From Algiphilus sp. (GTDB lineage: Bacteria > Pseudomonadota > Gammaproteobacteria > Nevskiales > Nevskiaceae): a stretch of DNA of 64,000 bases. Position numbers and translations under genes: made by a program. The notes below the pieces were generated by a model that was given only the letters and a program-made list of their open reading frames with translations, did no database searches and was not told the origin of the DNA. Below, one piece after another: positions 8,577 through 15,757 of the stretch. The stretch lies in assembly GCF_023145115.1 (NCBI RefSeq), contig NZ_JAGLEJ010000006.1:59163-123162 (forward strand), written 5' to 3'. Position 1 is the stretch's first letter. Every line of letters starts with the position of its first letter.

Positions 8577-9463
8577 GTGCTTGCTCCCAGTGCGCGTTGG
8601 CGCCGCGCGGCGAGCTGTTCGACCGCGGGGCGCAGGATGAGCTCGATGGCCAGCGGCTGCTGCGGCCCCGGCACGACAATGGTATCGGCCCGGCTCATGA
8701 ACGCGCCCGGGATGCGCGACAGCCAGTCGCTGAAGTCCGCCCGCGCGCGGGCATTCTCGGCGAAGCGCACGACCACGACGCTCTCCTCCGCGCGCGGGAT
8801 CTCGGGCGTCATGAAGGGATTGGCGACATCGACCAGCGGCACGCGCTGGAAATTGATGTCGGTGCGCGAGAACTGCGGCGAGATGTAGTTCACGTAGTCC
8901 GGCATGCGCCGCAGGATGGTGCGCGTGACCTCCTCGGGGTCGTGACCGCGCTCGCCGGTGTCGCGGCGGATCTTTTGGATCCACTCCAGGTTGACGATCG
9001 GTGCCACGCCGATGAGCAGATCGACGTGCCGGGCGATGTCCAGCTCCTTGGTCACCACGCCGCCGTGCAGTCCTTCGTAGACGAGCATGTCGGTGTCGGG
9101 CGGCAGCGGCTCCCAGGGCGTGAAGGTCCCCACCGGCTGACCGGCCTCGATGGCCTCGGAATCGGTGTGCAGATAGTGGCGGACCTGGCCGCTGCCGTCG
9201 CGCCCGTAGCTCGCGAACAGCGCCTCCAGCTTGTCGAGGAGATTGGCCTGCGGCCCGAAGTGCGAGAAGTTCTCGCCGCGGATGGTGGCGCGCGACACCG
9301 CGGCCTGCATCTGCTCGCGATCGTAGGCGTGGAAGGCATCGCCCTCGACGAAGGCGAGACGGAGATCGAGCTGATGCGCCACGCGCTCGAAGACCTGCAT
9401 GAAGGTGCTCGTGCCGGCGCCGCTCGAACCGGTCACGGCGATGACCGGATAGCGCTCAGACAC
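8558..9463 (-). CDS. Phosphoribulokinase (orphan PrkB-like)
   Basis: A 301-residue proteobacterial phosphoribulokinase. Visible are the P-loop GSSGAGTST near residue 12, VEGDAFHAYDREQM, FSHFGPQANLLDKLEALF, GTFTPWEPLP, VYEGLHGGV, IVNLEWIQKI, RMPDYVNYISPQFSRTDINFQR and FMSRADTIVVPG. It would phosphorylate ribulose 5-phosphate with ATP. No RuBisCO or other Calvin-cycle gene is in the window, and E. coli also has such an orphan, so autotrophy should not be inferred. The GTG start at 9463 overlaps the trmB end by 8 bp. Confidence 0.92.
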   Translation of the reverse strand: MSERYPVIAVTGSSGAGTSTFMQVFERVAHQLDLRLAFVEGDAFHAYDREQMQAAVSRATIRGENFSHFGPQANLLDKLEALFASYGRDGSGQVRHYLHTDSEAIEAGQPVGTFTPWEPLPPDTDMLVYEGLHGGVVTKELDIARHVDLLIGVAPIVNLEWIQKIRRDTGERGHDPEEVTRTILRRMPDYVNYISPQFSRTDINFQRVPLVDVANPFMTPEIPRAEESVVVVRFAENARARADFSDWLSRIPGAFMSRADTIVVPGPQQPLAIELILRPAVEQLAARRQRALGASTWTIAD

Positions 9464-10154
9464 GCCGGTACTCCAGATCGTGGACGGCGTGTCCGCGCCG
9501 CACGCCGCGCTGCTCGAAGCGGGTCGGCGGGCGCGAGTCCGGACGCGGCACGAAGCCGCCGTCGTCGGCCACGTTGCGCAGGCGCGGCTCGGCATTGCAC
9601 ACCGCCACCATGTGCTCGGCGTACTCGGCCCAGTCGGTGGCGAGCAGCAGGCGCCCGTCGTACGCCAGGCGCTCGGCCAGAACGGCCACGAAGTCGGGCT
9701 GGATCAGGCGCCGCTTGTGATGCCGGCGCTTGGGCCAGGGATCGGGGAACTCGATGATGCACGCTGCCAGCCGCTCGCGCGGCAGCGCCTCGACCAGCTC
9801 GACGGCATCGACGCACGCCACCCGCAGATTGGCCACGCCGGCCTGATGGGCGCGGTGCAGCAGCCCGCCGACGCCGGGGCGGTGCACCTCGACGCCGAGA
9901 TAGTTGCGCTCCGGGTCGCGCTCGGCGCGCCACAGCGTCGCGTCGCCGTTGCCGAAGCCGATCTCCAGCACCAGCGGAGCGCTGCGCCCGAAGACCCGGT
10001 CGGCATCGCCGGCGTCCGCGGTGGTGAAGCCGTAGACCGGCCACAGCGACGACAGCGCCTGCGCCTGACCGGTGGTCAGGCGTCCTTCGCGCCGCACGAA
10101 GCTGCGCACCCGGCGCGGATGCGCGACCGGCGCGCGTTCCTGGCCGGAGGTCAA
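9456..10154 (-). CDS. trmB: tRNA (guanine-N7-)-methyltransferase
   Basis: A 232-residue SAM-dependent enzyme that makes m7G46 in tRNA. Motifs: VLEIGFGNGDATLWRAERDP (motif I), YLGVEVHRPGVGG, ACIIEFPDPWPKRRHHKRR (the diagnostic DPWPKRRHHKRR), LLLATDWAEYAEHM, and the C-terminal PPTRFEQRGVRRGHAVHDLEY. The start is probably the TTG at 10154, overlapping the thiSG stop as TTGA, with GGAGGAGG upstream inside thiSG. The frame remains open upstream within thiSG but is not conserved there. Second gene of the overlapping operon. Confidence 0.95.
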   Translation of the reverse strand: MTSGQERAPVAHPRRVRSFVRREGRLTTGQAQALSSLWPVYGFTTADAGDADRVFGRSAPLVLEIGFGNGDATLWRAERDPERNYLGVEVHRPGVGGLLHRAHQAGVANLRVACVDAVELVEALPRERLAACIIEFPDPWPKRRHHKRRLIQPDFVAVLAERLAYDGRLLLATDWAEYAEHMVAVCNAEPRLRNVADDGGFVPRPDSRPPTRFEQRGVRRGHAVHDLEYRRV

Positions 10155-11155
10155 CGGGATATTCCCTCCTCCGGCGACGACGCCGACGCGAACCGCCGCC
10201 GCGGCATGCGGCCGGCGAGGAAGGCCTCGCGTCCGGCCTCGATACCGAGCTTCATGGCGCGCGCCATGCGCACCGGGTCGCGGGCTTCGGCGATGGCGGT
10301 GTTCATCAGCACGCCGTCGCAGCCCAGCTCCATGGCCACCGCGGCGTCCGAGGCCGTGCCGACACCGGCATCGACCAGGATCGGGACCGTTGCCTGCTCG
10401 ATGATGGTCATCAGGCTGTAGCGGTTCTGGATGCCGAGACCGGAGCCGATGGGCGCGGCCAGCGGCATGACCGCCACGCAACCGGCCTCCTCCAGGCGCT
10501 TGCACATCACCGGATCGTCGCTGGTGTAGGCCATCACCTCGAAGCCCTCGGCCACCAGCGTCTCGGCCGCGGCCAGCGTGGCGGGGACATCGGGGTACAG
10601 CGTGGTACGGTCACCGATCACCTCCAGCTTGACGAGGCTGTGACCGTCTAGCAATTCGCGCGCCATGCGGCAGGTGCGCACCGCCTCGTCGGCCGTGTAG
10701 CAGCCTGCGGTGTTGGGCAGGATGGTGAAGCGATCGGGCGGCACCGCATCCAGCAGGTTGGGCTCGTCCGGAGACTGCCCGATGTTGGTGCGGCGCAGCG
10801 CGACGGTGACGATCTCGGCGCCGGACGCATCGATGGCGGCACGCGTCTGCTCGGGGTCGCGATACTTGCCGGTACCGACGAGCAGCCGCGAGGAGAAGCG
10901 CCGGCCGCCGACGATCAGCGTGTCGTCGGCCTGCACCGGCTCGCCGCCACCGATCGCGCGCACGATCTCCAGCCGATCGTCGGCACCCAGCGCCGTATCG
11001 CCGAACTGCGTGCGCGGCACGATCTCGCCGTTGCGCTCGACCACCACCCGCCGCTCGCCGAGACCGATCTCGTCGAGCAGCGCCGCGATGGAGAGCCCGT
11101 CGGCGATCTCACGCGCATCGCCGTTGAGCGTGATGACTATGGACTGCGCAGTCAT
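10151..11155 (-). CDS. thiG: ThiS-ThiG fusion: sulfur carrier plus thiazole synthase
   Basis: A 334-residue protein joining two thiamine-thiazole functions. Residues ~6-71 are a ThiS-like ubiquitin fold (VITLNGDAREIADG ... LEIVRAIGGG) ending in the Gly-Gly that normally becomes a thiocarboxylate. Residues ~80-320 are ThiG: RRFSSRLLVGTGKY, the Schiff-base Lys region LVKLEVIGD, PNTAGCYTADEA, GSGLGIQN and VDAGVGTASDA. No stop separates the parts. An internal GTG (near 10936) could initiate a separate ThiG. The ATG at 11155 gives MTAQSIVITLNG. I see no TPP riboswitch upstream. Confidence 0.93.
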   Translation of the reverse strand: MTAQSIVITLNGDAREIADGLSIAALLDEIGLGERRVVVERNGEIVPRTQFGDTALGADDRLEIVRAIGGGEPVQADDTLIVGGRRFSSRLLVGTGKYRDPEQTRAAIDASGAEIVTVALRRTNIGQSPDEPNLLDAVPPDRFTILPNTAGCYTADEAVRTCRMARELLDGHSLVKLEVIGDRTTLYPDVPATLAAAETLVAEGFEVMAYTSDDPVMCKRLEEAGCVAVMPLAAPIGSGLGIQNRYSLMTIIEQATVPILVDAGVGTASDAAVAMELGCDGVLMNTAIAEARDPVRMARAMKLGIEAGREAFLAGRMPRRRFASASSPEEGISR

Positions 11156-11297
11156 TGAGAAACCCGTCCGAAGGCAGCAGAACATCATAACCGAGGGGCG
11201 GGGCACGATCTCCCCGCACCCCTCGCCTGCCGATGGGACAGACGGATGCGCCGTTCGTGCGGCGGCGCCGCGACAGCGGCCGCGCGGGCGAGACCGG

Positions 11298-11880
11298 TCA
11301 GTCGCTAGACGCCAGCGGTGCCACCGGCAGATCGTCGTCGTACGCGAAGGCGGTCACCCGACCGTCACCGTCGACATCGACGCGATAGCCGGTGGCATCA
11401 CCGAAGCGCTCGCCGTCGACGAAGTAGTAGGTATCGCCGTCCCGCTCGACGCGCATGTCCTCGAGCGGGGTATCGGGCGCCGAGAATTCGGTCTGCACCG
11501 CCAGTGCCGCCGCGATCAGGCGCTCGGCATCGGCCCGCGACCCGGAAGTCGTCCGGCAGGAGGCGCATGAAGCCGGTCTTCTCGCGGGGCAGACCCTGGC
11601 GGTAGACACGGAATGCCTCGCCGTCGCGCACCGCCATGAACAGGATGCTTTCGCCCGGCCCGAAACCGCCGACCGACACGCGATGGATGGGGACCTCGCT
11701 GAGCGCGCCCAGCGCCGGCGACGCCTCGTACCGGTCGACGTCCACCTCGAACCGGTCGAAGATGTCCTGACGGATCACGGCGGCGTCCTTCTGGGCGTGC
11801 GCCGCAGCGGACACCGCGGCGAGGATCGCGGTTGCCACCGTCAGGGATGGCGCGAACCGGGTGAGGAAGGCAACCGTCAT
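11298..11880 (-). pseudogene. Secreted protein gene with a single-base frameshift
   Basis: The ATG at 11880, with GGGAG 7 nt upstream, opens a clear signal peptide (FLTRFAPSLTVATAILAAVS, cut after AAAHA) and a mature domain running to GFMRLLPDDFR. After that the coherent protein continues in another frame as SRADAERLIAAALAVQTEF ... DDDLPVAPLASSD, ending at 11298. Removing one G from the GGG run at 11541-11543 (written CCC on the plus strand) rejoins the halves into about 193 residues. It is either a real pseudogene or a sequence error. No family is recognised; it would be periplasmic. Confidence 0.7.
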
Positions 11881-12020
11881 GATGAAGCTCCCGTGTGGAT
11901 GAACGGGGCGCCGACGCCGCCCCGGCACCTGACCCCGCGATCCGCACGCTAACCGACCGGAGCCGCCGCCTCGTCCCGTTTTTCCACCTCACCCCCGCGA
12001 CCACGGCGACCGCACCGCGC

Positions 12021-12026
12021 TACAAT
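12021..12026 (+). promoter_or_regulatory. -10 element of the split tRNA-Gly gene
   Basis: TACAAT sits 12 bp upstream of the first base of the tRNA. No convincing -35 box is seen at the normal distance. A transcript from here would run through the tRNA 5' exon, the whole intron and the internal tRNA. Confidence 0.5.
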
Positions 12027-12432
12027 CGAGGCAGCGTTGCGGGTGTAGCTCAATGGTAGAGCAGAGGCTTCCCAAGCGTGCGACGTGAGTCGCGAGGTAG
12101 CTGACCTATCAGCACGAGGCGAAAGCCGAAGACTGATGAAGCAGCCTTGAAAGGTTCTAAGCGAGGTTTGCCTAGAACGCATCAGCGGCGTAAGCCGTGC
12201 AGGAAATTGTTGGATGGTCATCGCCAGATGACCTGCCCAACCCGGTGTTCAGCCACCGGTAGCCTAGGAACGGTGCGGGACTGGTAACGGTCCGGTGCTA
12301 AGCGTTCTGACAACGTAACTCCCCACGGGGGCGCCTACCCCGCGAGGGGTTGGTGTGCATCGATTGGCGCAATCGATTCGGTGCTAGGCTGGGTTGCAGG
12401 GTTAACGCAAGTGAACCGTCGTTAAACGTCGT

Positions 12433-12438
12433 GAAGCC
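12433..12438 (+). other. Candidate EBS2 of the intron
   Basis: GAAGCC contains AAGCC, which is complementary to GGCTT at positions -12 to -8 of the 5' exon (IBS2). It lies about 90 nt upstream of the EBS1 candidate, a reasonable spacing for domain I. It was found by pairing only; the loop context was not folded. Confidence 0.5.
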
Positions 12439-12522
12439 ACATGGATCTGCGCCTTGCGTTCGATCCATTCACCGGAGCAGGCGGCTTACTGCTTGCCACC
12501 GGGAGCGGTCGGTTGTGCTGTT

Positions 12523-12528
12523 GCTTGG
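12523..12528 (+). other. Candidate EBS1 of the intron
   Basis: GCTTGG is exactly complementary to CCAAGC, the last six bases of the 5' exon (IBS1). Its position about 445 nt into the intron suits domain I. The internal tRNA has CCAACC at the corresponding place and would mispair at one position. Confidence 0.65.
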
Positions 12529-12797
12529 TCGGCACACGCTGACATGAGTACCGCCGGCGAAGAGACGGAACCCTAACCGCCCTGTTTCCTGTACGGAACA
12601 CGGTAAGCCCAATGCGGTGTTCCCCTGGGAACAAGTCGTGTCGTAAGATACGATGCATCCGCAGTGGGTAAAGGATCGTGGAGAAAGCGAATGCCCGGCT
12701 ATAATGGTCGGGATACGGGGTTGAAATGATGACCCCCGCCGAAAGGCGTGCCCACTTCCACGTGGTGGCCTATCGCTAGATAGGTCTGTACCCACCT

Positions 12798-12828
12798 CCC
12801 TGAGGGGCGAATACACTTCCCCTCAGGG
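12798..12828 (+). other. Strong hairpin upstream of the internal tRNA
   Basis: A 10-bp perfect stem, CCCTGAGGGG pairing with CCCCTCAGGG across an 11-nt AT-rich loop, 33 nt before the internal tRNA. It may be the base of domain IV or another intron stem. No U-tract follows, so it is not a typical terminator. Confidence 0.7.
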
Positions 12829-12861
12829 GCGCAGTGTGTCCGTCTCCTTCAGGGGTCTCGG

Positions 12862-12935
12862 GCGGGTGTAGCTCAATGGTAGAGCTTCTGGTTCCCAACC
12901 AGATGACGAGGGTTCGATTCCCTTCACCCGCTCCA
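12862..12935 (+). tRNA. Intact tRNA-Gly(CCC) carried inside the intron
   Basis: A complete 74-nt tRNA with acceptor GCGGGTG/CACCCGC, anticodon stem TCTGG/CCAGA, loop TTCCCAA (anticodon CCC) and encoded CCA. Its first 24 and last 31 bases are identical to the split host tRNA. Differences are confined to the anticodon stem and its immediate flanks. All five anticodon-stem pairs are Watson-Crick. No separate promoter is clear; it may be processed from the long transcript. The last base is the A of an in-frame ATG of the following RT frame, but the likely RT start is 21 nt further on. Confidence 0.96.
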
Positions 12936-12955
12936 TGTCACCAAAGGAGGTTGAT

Positions 12956-14653
12956 ATGGACGCAGTGGATTCCGCTTGCGATGTCGCCTCCACCGAATGG
13001 CAATGCTGGTCCGATATTGACTGGGCTCAGTGTTTCCGCACGGTCAGGAGGTTACAGGCTCGTATAGCGAAGGCGGCATCGGCCGGCGATTGGCGGAGTG
13101 CAAAACGGCTCCAACGATTGCTGACCAACTCAACGGCAGGTAGAGCTGTAGCGGTCCGTCGAGTTACCGAGAACCGCGGCAAAGCGACGCCGGGCGTGGA
13201 CGGGGAAACCTGGTCTACCCCTTCGTCAAAGTGGCAGGCAGTCAGTGCGCTCCGGCGCCATGGCTACCGACCACAACCTCTGAGGCGTGTCCATATTCCC
13301 AAGAGCAACGGGAAGAAGCGTCCTCTGGGCATCCCGACGATGAAGGACCGAGCAATGCAGGCGCTGTATTGGCTTGCGCTCGACCCAGTCTCGGAAAGCA
13401 CAGCGGATCTCAACTCGTACGGTTTTCGACCCCATCGGTCCACAGCGGACGCGATTCAGCAATGCAAGACAGCGCTGAGTCGGGAATGCTCGCCGAAATG
13501 GGTTCTGGAAGCCGACATCAAGGGATGTTTCGACAATATCAGCCACGACTGGCTCATCCGCAACGTCCTCGTGGACAAGCAGATGCTCCGGAAGTGGCTG
13601 AAGGCGGGCTTTGTCGAGAAGGGACGCCTCTTCCCCACCGAAGCTGGCACCCCACAGGGCGGGATCATCTCGCCCACGCTGGCCAATCTGACGCTGGACG
13701 GGCTGGAACCACTCCTCCGGGAGCGCTTCAAGTCTCGCAAGCTGAAAGTGCGGCTGGTTCGATACGCGGATGACTTCATCGTCACCGGTAGTTCGCGAGA
13801 GCTATTGGAGCGGGACGTCACCCCGGTCATCGAGTCCTTTCTGGCTGAGCGCGGCCTGACGCTCTCGAAGGAAAAGACCCGCGTGACACACGTCGAAGAG
13901 GGTTTCGACTTCCTAGGCTGGCACGTCCGATGGCTCCGCGAAGGACTGACGGTCGTACCCGCCAAGCGCAATCGCGCAGCGTTCTACGGCAAGGTTCGGG
14001 ATGCAGTACGAACTATGCGGGCGGCTAAGCAGGAAGATCTGATCTTCCGGCTGAATCAGACCCTTCGGGGTTGGGCTCAGTACCATCAACCCGTAGCGGT
14101 TCGCGACACGTTCCGGCAGCTGGATCACCAGATCTGGTACGCCTTATGGCGCTGGGCGAAGCGGCGACACCCCAATAAGGGTCGGAGATGGGTCAAGAAG
14201 CGGTATTTCTCGACCATCCATGGCCGTGACTGGAGGTTCGCCGTCGATGACCGTCAGCTCGTTCTCCTGTCCGCATTCCATTACCGAATGCACAAGAAGA
14301 TCAAAGCTGAGGCCAACCCCTATCTGCCGCAATGGGAGCCTTATCTGCTCAGCCGACTTGGCTGGAGGATGAGCCAGACCCTGCGCGGCAAAGGGAAACT
14401 GCAGTGGTTGTGGAAGAAGCAGGAGGGGCGCTGCCCCATCTGTCGCGCACCGATCACACCGGACACTGGATGGCATCTTCATCACAAGGTCCGGCGGGTC
14501 GATGGCGGCACGGACGACACGTCCAACCTGCTGCTACTCCACCCCACCTGCCATCGGCAGGTGCACTCGCGCTGGACCGGCGAGAGCACCGATGCGCTGA
14601 ACGGGGAGCCGGAAGGTTCTCATGCCGCCGCCCTACTCGAAGAGCTGGGTTAG
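12956..14653 (+). CDS. ltrA: Group II intron reverse transcriptase/maturase with HNH domain
   Basis: A 565-residue intron-encoded protein. Residues ~60-290 are the RT domain (TPGVDGETW, the KRPLGIPTMKDRAMQ block, DIKGCFDNISHDWL, GTPQGGIISPTLAN, catalytic YADD at 270-273). Maturase domain X follows, including LRGWAQYHQPV. The C-terminal HNH endonuclease domain (~490-540) has CPIC, HLHHKV, NLLLLHPTCHRQVH. It would assist splicing and copy the intron into target DNA. The ATG at 12956 has AAGGAGG with a 5-nt spacer; the in-frame ATG at 12935 overlaps the tRNA. The protein appears intact, so the intron may be mobile. Confidence 0.96.
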   Translation: MDAVDSACDVASTEWQCWSDIDWAQCFRTVRRLQARIAKAASAGDWRSAKRLQRLLTNSTAGRAVAVRRVTENRGKATPGVDGETWSTPSSKWQAVSALRRHGYRPQPLRRVHIPKSNGKKRPLGIPTMKDRAMQALYWLALDPVSESTADLNSYGFRPHRSTADAIQQCKTALSRECSPKWVLEADIKGCFDNISHDWLIRNVLVDKQMLRKWLKAGFVEKGRLFPTEAGTPQGGIISPTLANLTLDGLEPLLRERFKSRKLKVRLVRYADDFIVTGSSRELLERDVTPVIESFLAERGLTLSKEKTRVTHVEEGFDFLGWHVRWLREGLTVVPAKRNRAAFYGKVRDAVRTMRAAKQEDLIFRLNQTLRGWAQYHQPVAVRDTFRQLDHQIWYALWRWAKRRHPNKGRRWVKKRYFSTIHGRDWRFAVDDRQLVLLSAFHYRMHKKIKAEANPYLPQWEPYLLSRLGWRMSQTLRGKGKLQWLWKKQEGRCPICRAPITPDTGWHLHHKVRRVDGGTDDTSNLLLLHPTCHRQVHSRWTGESTDALNGEPEGSHAAALLEELG

Positions 14654-14662
14654 TGGCTGCTT

Positions 14663-14737
14663 GAGCCCAGTGCGCGGAAACGTGCACGCTGGGTTCTTAG
14701 GGGGGAGGGTGACCGCGAGGTCGCCCTCCTACCCGAC
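14663..14737 (+). ncRNA. Group II intron domains V and VI
   Basis: Domain V (14663-14696) pairs GAGCCCAG with CTGGGTTC, then a bulge and a short GC stem closed by a GAAA tetraloop. Domain VI (14697-14737) is a long stem built from GGGGGAGGG and CCCTCC around a GCGA loop, with the unpaired A at 14731 as likely branch point. Both match bacterial group II catalytic cores. Confidence 0.93.
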
Positions 14738-14772
14738 CTACGACGAGGGTTCGATTCCCTTCACCCGCTCCA

Positions 14773-15170
14773 TCTCCTGCCGCCGACCGCCCTCATGGTC
14801 AGGCAACGGCACCGCCCGGCACGGCCACGCCCCAGTGGCACAGCCGTTGGACGCCCGCCGGCGCATCGGCCGGCACGCGCCAGGCGCCATCGGCACCCTG
14901 CAGATCGACGAAGGCATAGCTGTGGCCGCGCAGTGGATCGTTGCGCGGGTGGCCGCCTGGAAGGTCGCGCGCAGTCGTCACTGGCCAGTTCCCCGTTCGC
15001 GCACCTTCCCGGGCACGAGCGCAGGGGGATGCGGTCGCCATGACAGTCGTCCAAATGCAGGAAAGTTGTCAGCTTCCTGTCACGAAGAGCGCCGAAGATT
15101 GCGACGCGATCGGCACAGTGCCCGCGCCGCATCGCGATGGGCTAGGATAAGGACGTCTACAGGCACAGCC
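14773..15170. other. Intergenic region after the split tRNA
   Basis: Almost 400 bases lie between the tRNA 3' exon and the HNH gene. One minus-strand frame (14799-15041, 80 codons) contains a protein-like stretch (LRGHSYAFVDLQGADGAWRV) but no recognisable family and no good ribosome-binding site. It could be a small gene or a remnant. I see no attachment-site repeat of the tRNA 3' end and no terminator. Confidence 0.4.
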
Positions 15171-15746
15171 ATGTCGTTACCGTCGATTCTCAAGCTCGAT
15201 GCTGGCGGCCTGCCGGTGGGATGGATCAACTGGCAGACAGCGGCCACCCTCTACGCCCGCTCCCGGGTCTGCTGGGAAGCGGGGCAGGAGCGTTTCGAGA
15301 TTCGCGGCGGCGTCAATGCCCGCGGCATCCGCTCGCGACTCGAGATCGGCTCGATCATCGCGGTCGCCGATCGCTCCCACCGCTTCACGCGCGGCGTCCC
15401 GCTGCTCAACAACCGCACGCTCTTCGAGCGCGACGAGAATCTCTGCATGTACTGCGGCGGGCAGTTCCCCAGTACGCAGCTGACGCGGGACCATGTCGTA
15501 CCGGTGTCGCGCGGCGGCGACAACGTCTGGGAGAACTGCGTGACCGCGTGCCGGCGCTGCAACCAGGCCAAGGATGACCGGACACCGGAGCAGGCCGGCA
15601 TGAAGCTGCTGGCGGTGCCATACACGCCCAACCTGGCCGAGTACCTCATCCTGCAGAATCGCCGCATCCTCGCCGACCAGATGGACTTCCTGCGCACCTT
15701 CGCGCGCTCGGCGCGCAAGCGCTCGGGCATCCGGCGCGGCGGTTAG
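15171..15746 (+). CDS. HNH endonuclease-family protein
   Basis: A 191-residue protein with an HNH domain in residues ~85-130: CMYCGGQF, the DHVVPVSRGGDNVWENCV core, and CRRCNQAKDDR. The two CxxC pairs bind zinc and the DHVVP His would be catalytic. The N-terminal LDAGGLPVGWINWQTAATLY segment recurs in a conserved proteobacterial HNH family of unknown role. The ATG at 15171 gives this N-terminus; the frame is open further upstream without conservation. It is not part of the intron, which ends at 14737. Convergent with the MerR gene. Confidence 0.85.
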   Translation: MSLPSILKLDAGGLPVGWINWQTAATLYARSRVCWEAGQERFEIRGGVNARGIRSRLEIGSIIAVADRSHRFTRGVPLLNNRTLFERDENLCMYCGGQFPSTQLTRDHVVPVSRGGDNVWENCVTACRRCNQAKDDRTPEQAGMKLLAVPYTPNLAEYLILQNRRILADQMDFLRTFARSARKRSGIRRGG

Positions 15747-15757
15747 GCCCGCCGGCG

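Larger units (their letters stand above)
12078..14737 (+). mobile_element. Group II intron with tRNA-Gly cargo in domain IV
   Basis: The element is 2,660 bp. The 5' end GTGCGACG fits the GUGYG boundary. The 3' end CCTACCCGAC fits the AY boundary, with a candidate branch A at 14731, 7 nt from the end. Domain V is a 34-nt hairpin at 14663-14696 with the AGC triad and a GAAA tetraloop; domain VI follows to 14737. The 3' end resembles the chloroplast-like (CL) class. Bases 12078-12861 hold domains I-III and the start of IV; then come the internal tRNA (12862-12935) and the RT/maturase gene. Both boundaries fall exactly in the host tRNA anticodon stem. Confidence 0.95.
12039..14772 (+). tRNA. tRNA-Gly(CCC), split by a group II intron
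   Basis: The 5' exon is 12039-12077 (39 nt) and the 3' exon 14738-14772 (35 nt). Together they make a 74-nt tRNA with acceptor GCGGGTG/CACCCGC, D-arm GCTC/GAGC, anticodon loop TTCCCAA (anticodon CCC), T-loop TTCGATT and encoded CCA. The intron interrupts the 3' strand of the anticodon stem, two bases after the loop. In the spliced molecule the stem is GAGGC opposite GCCTA, leaving a G-A mismatch at the stem's outer end (pair 27:43). The unspliced gene cannot make a tRNA, so its function depends on splicing. Confidence 0.93.

Noticed and set aside
8558..9463. Evidence for Calvin-cycle autotrophy
   Set aside because: Only the kinase is present; orphan copies occur in heterotrophs such as E. 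coli.
11156..11297. TPP riboswitch before the ThiS-ThiG gene
   Set aside because: I looked on the minus strand for CUGAGA and ACCUGA(A/U)C-type motifs and saw none.
12039..12935. Two tandem tRNA-Gly genes with an unrelated intron downstream
   Set aside because: The first tRNA is cut at the exact intron 5' boundary and its missing half follows the exact 3' boundary at 14738; the second lies between.
14699..15171. Integrative island with tRNA attachment site
   Set aside because: No repeat of the tRNA 3' end, integrase or mobility gene is visible beyond the intron.
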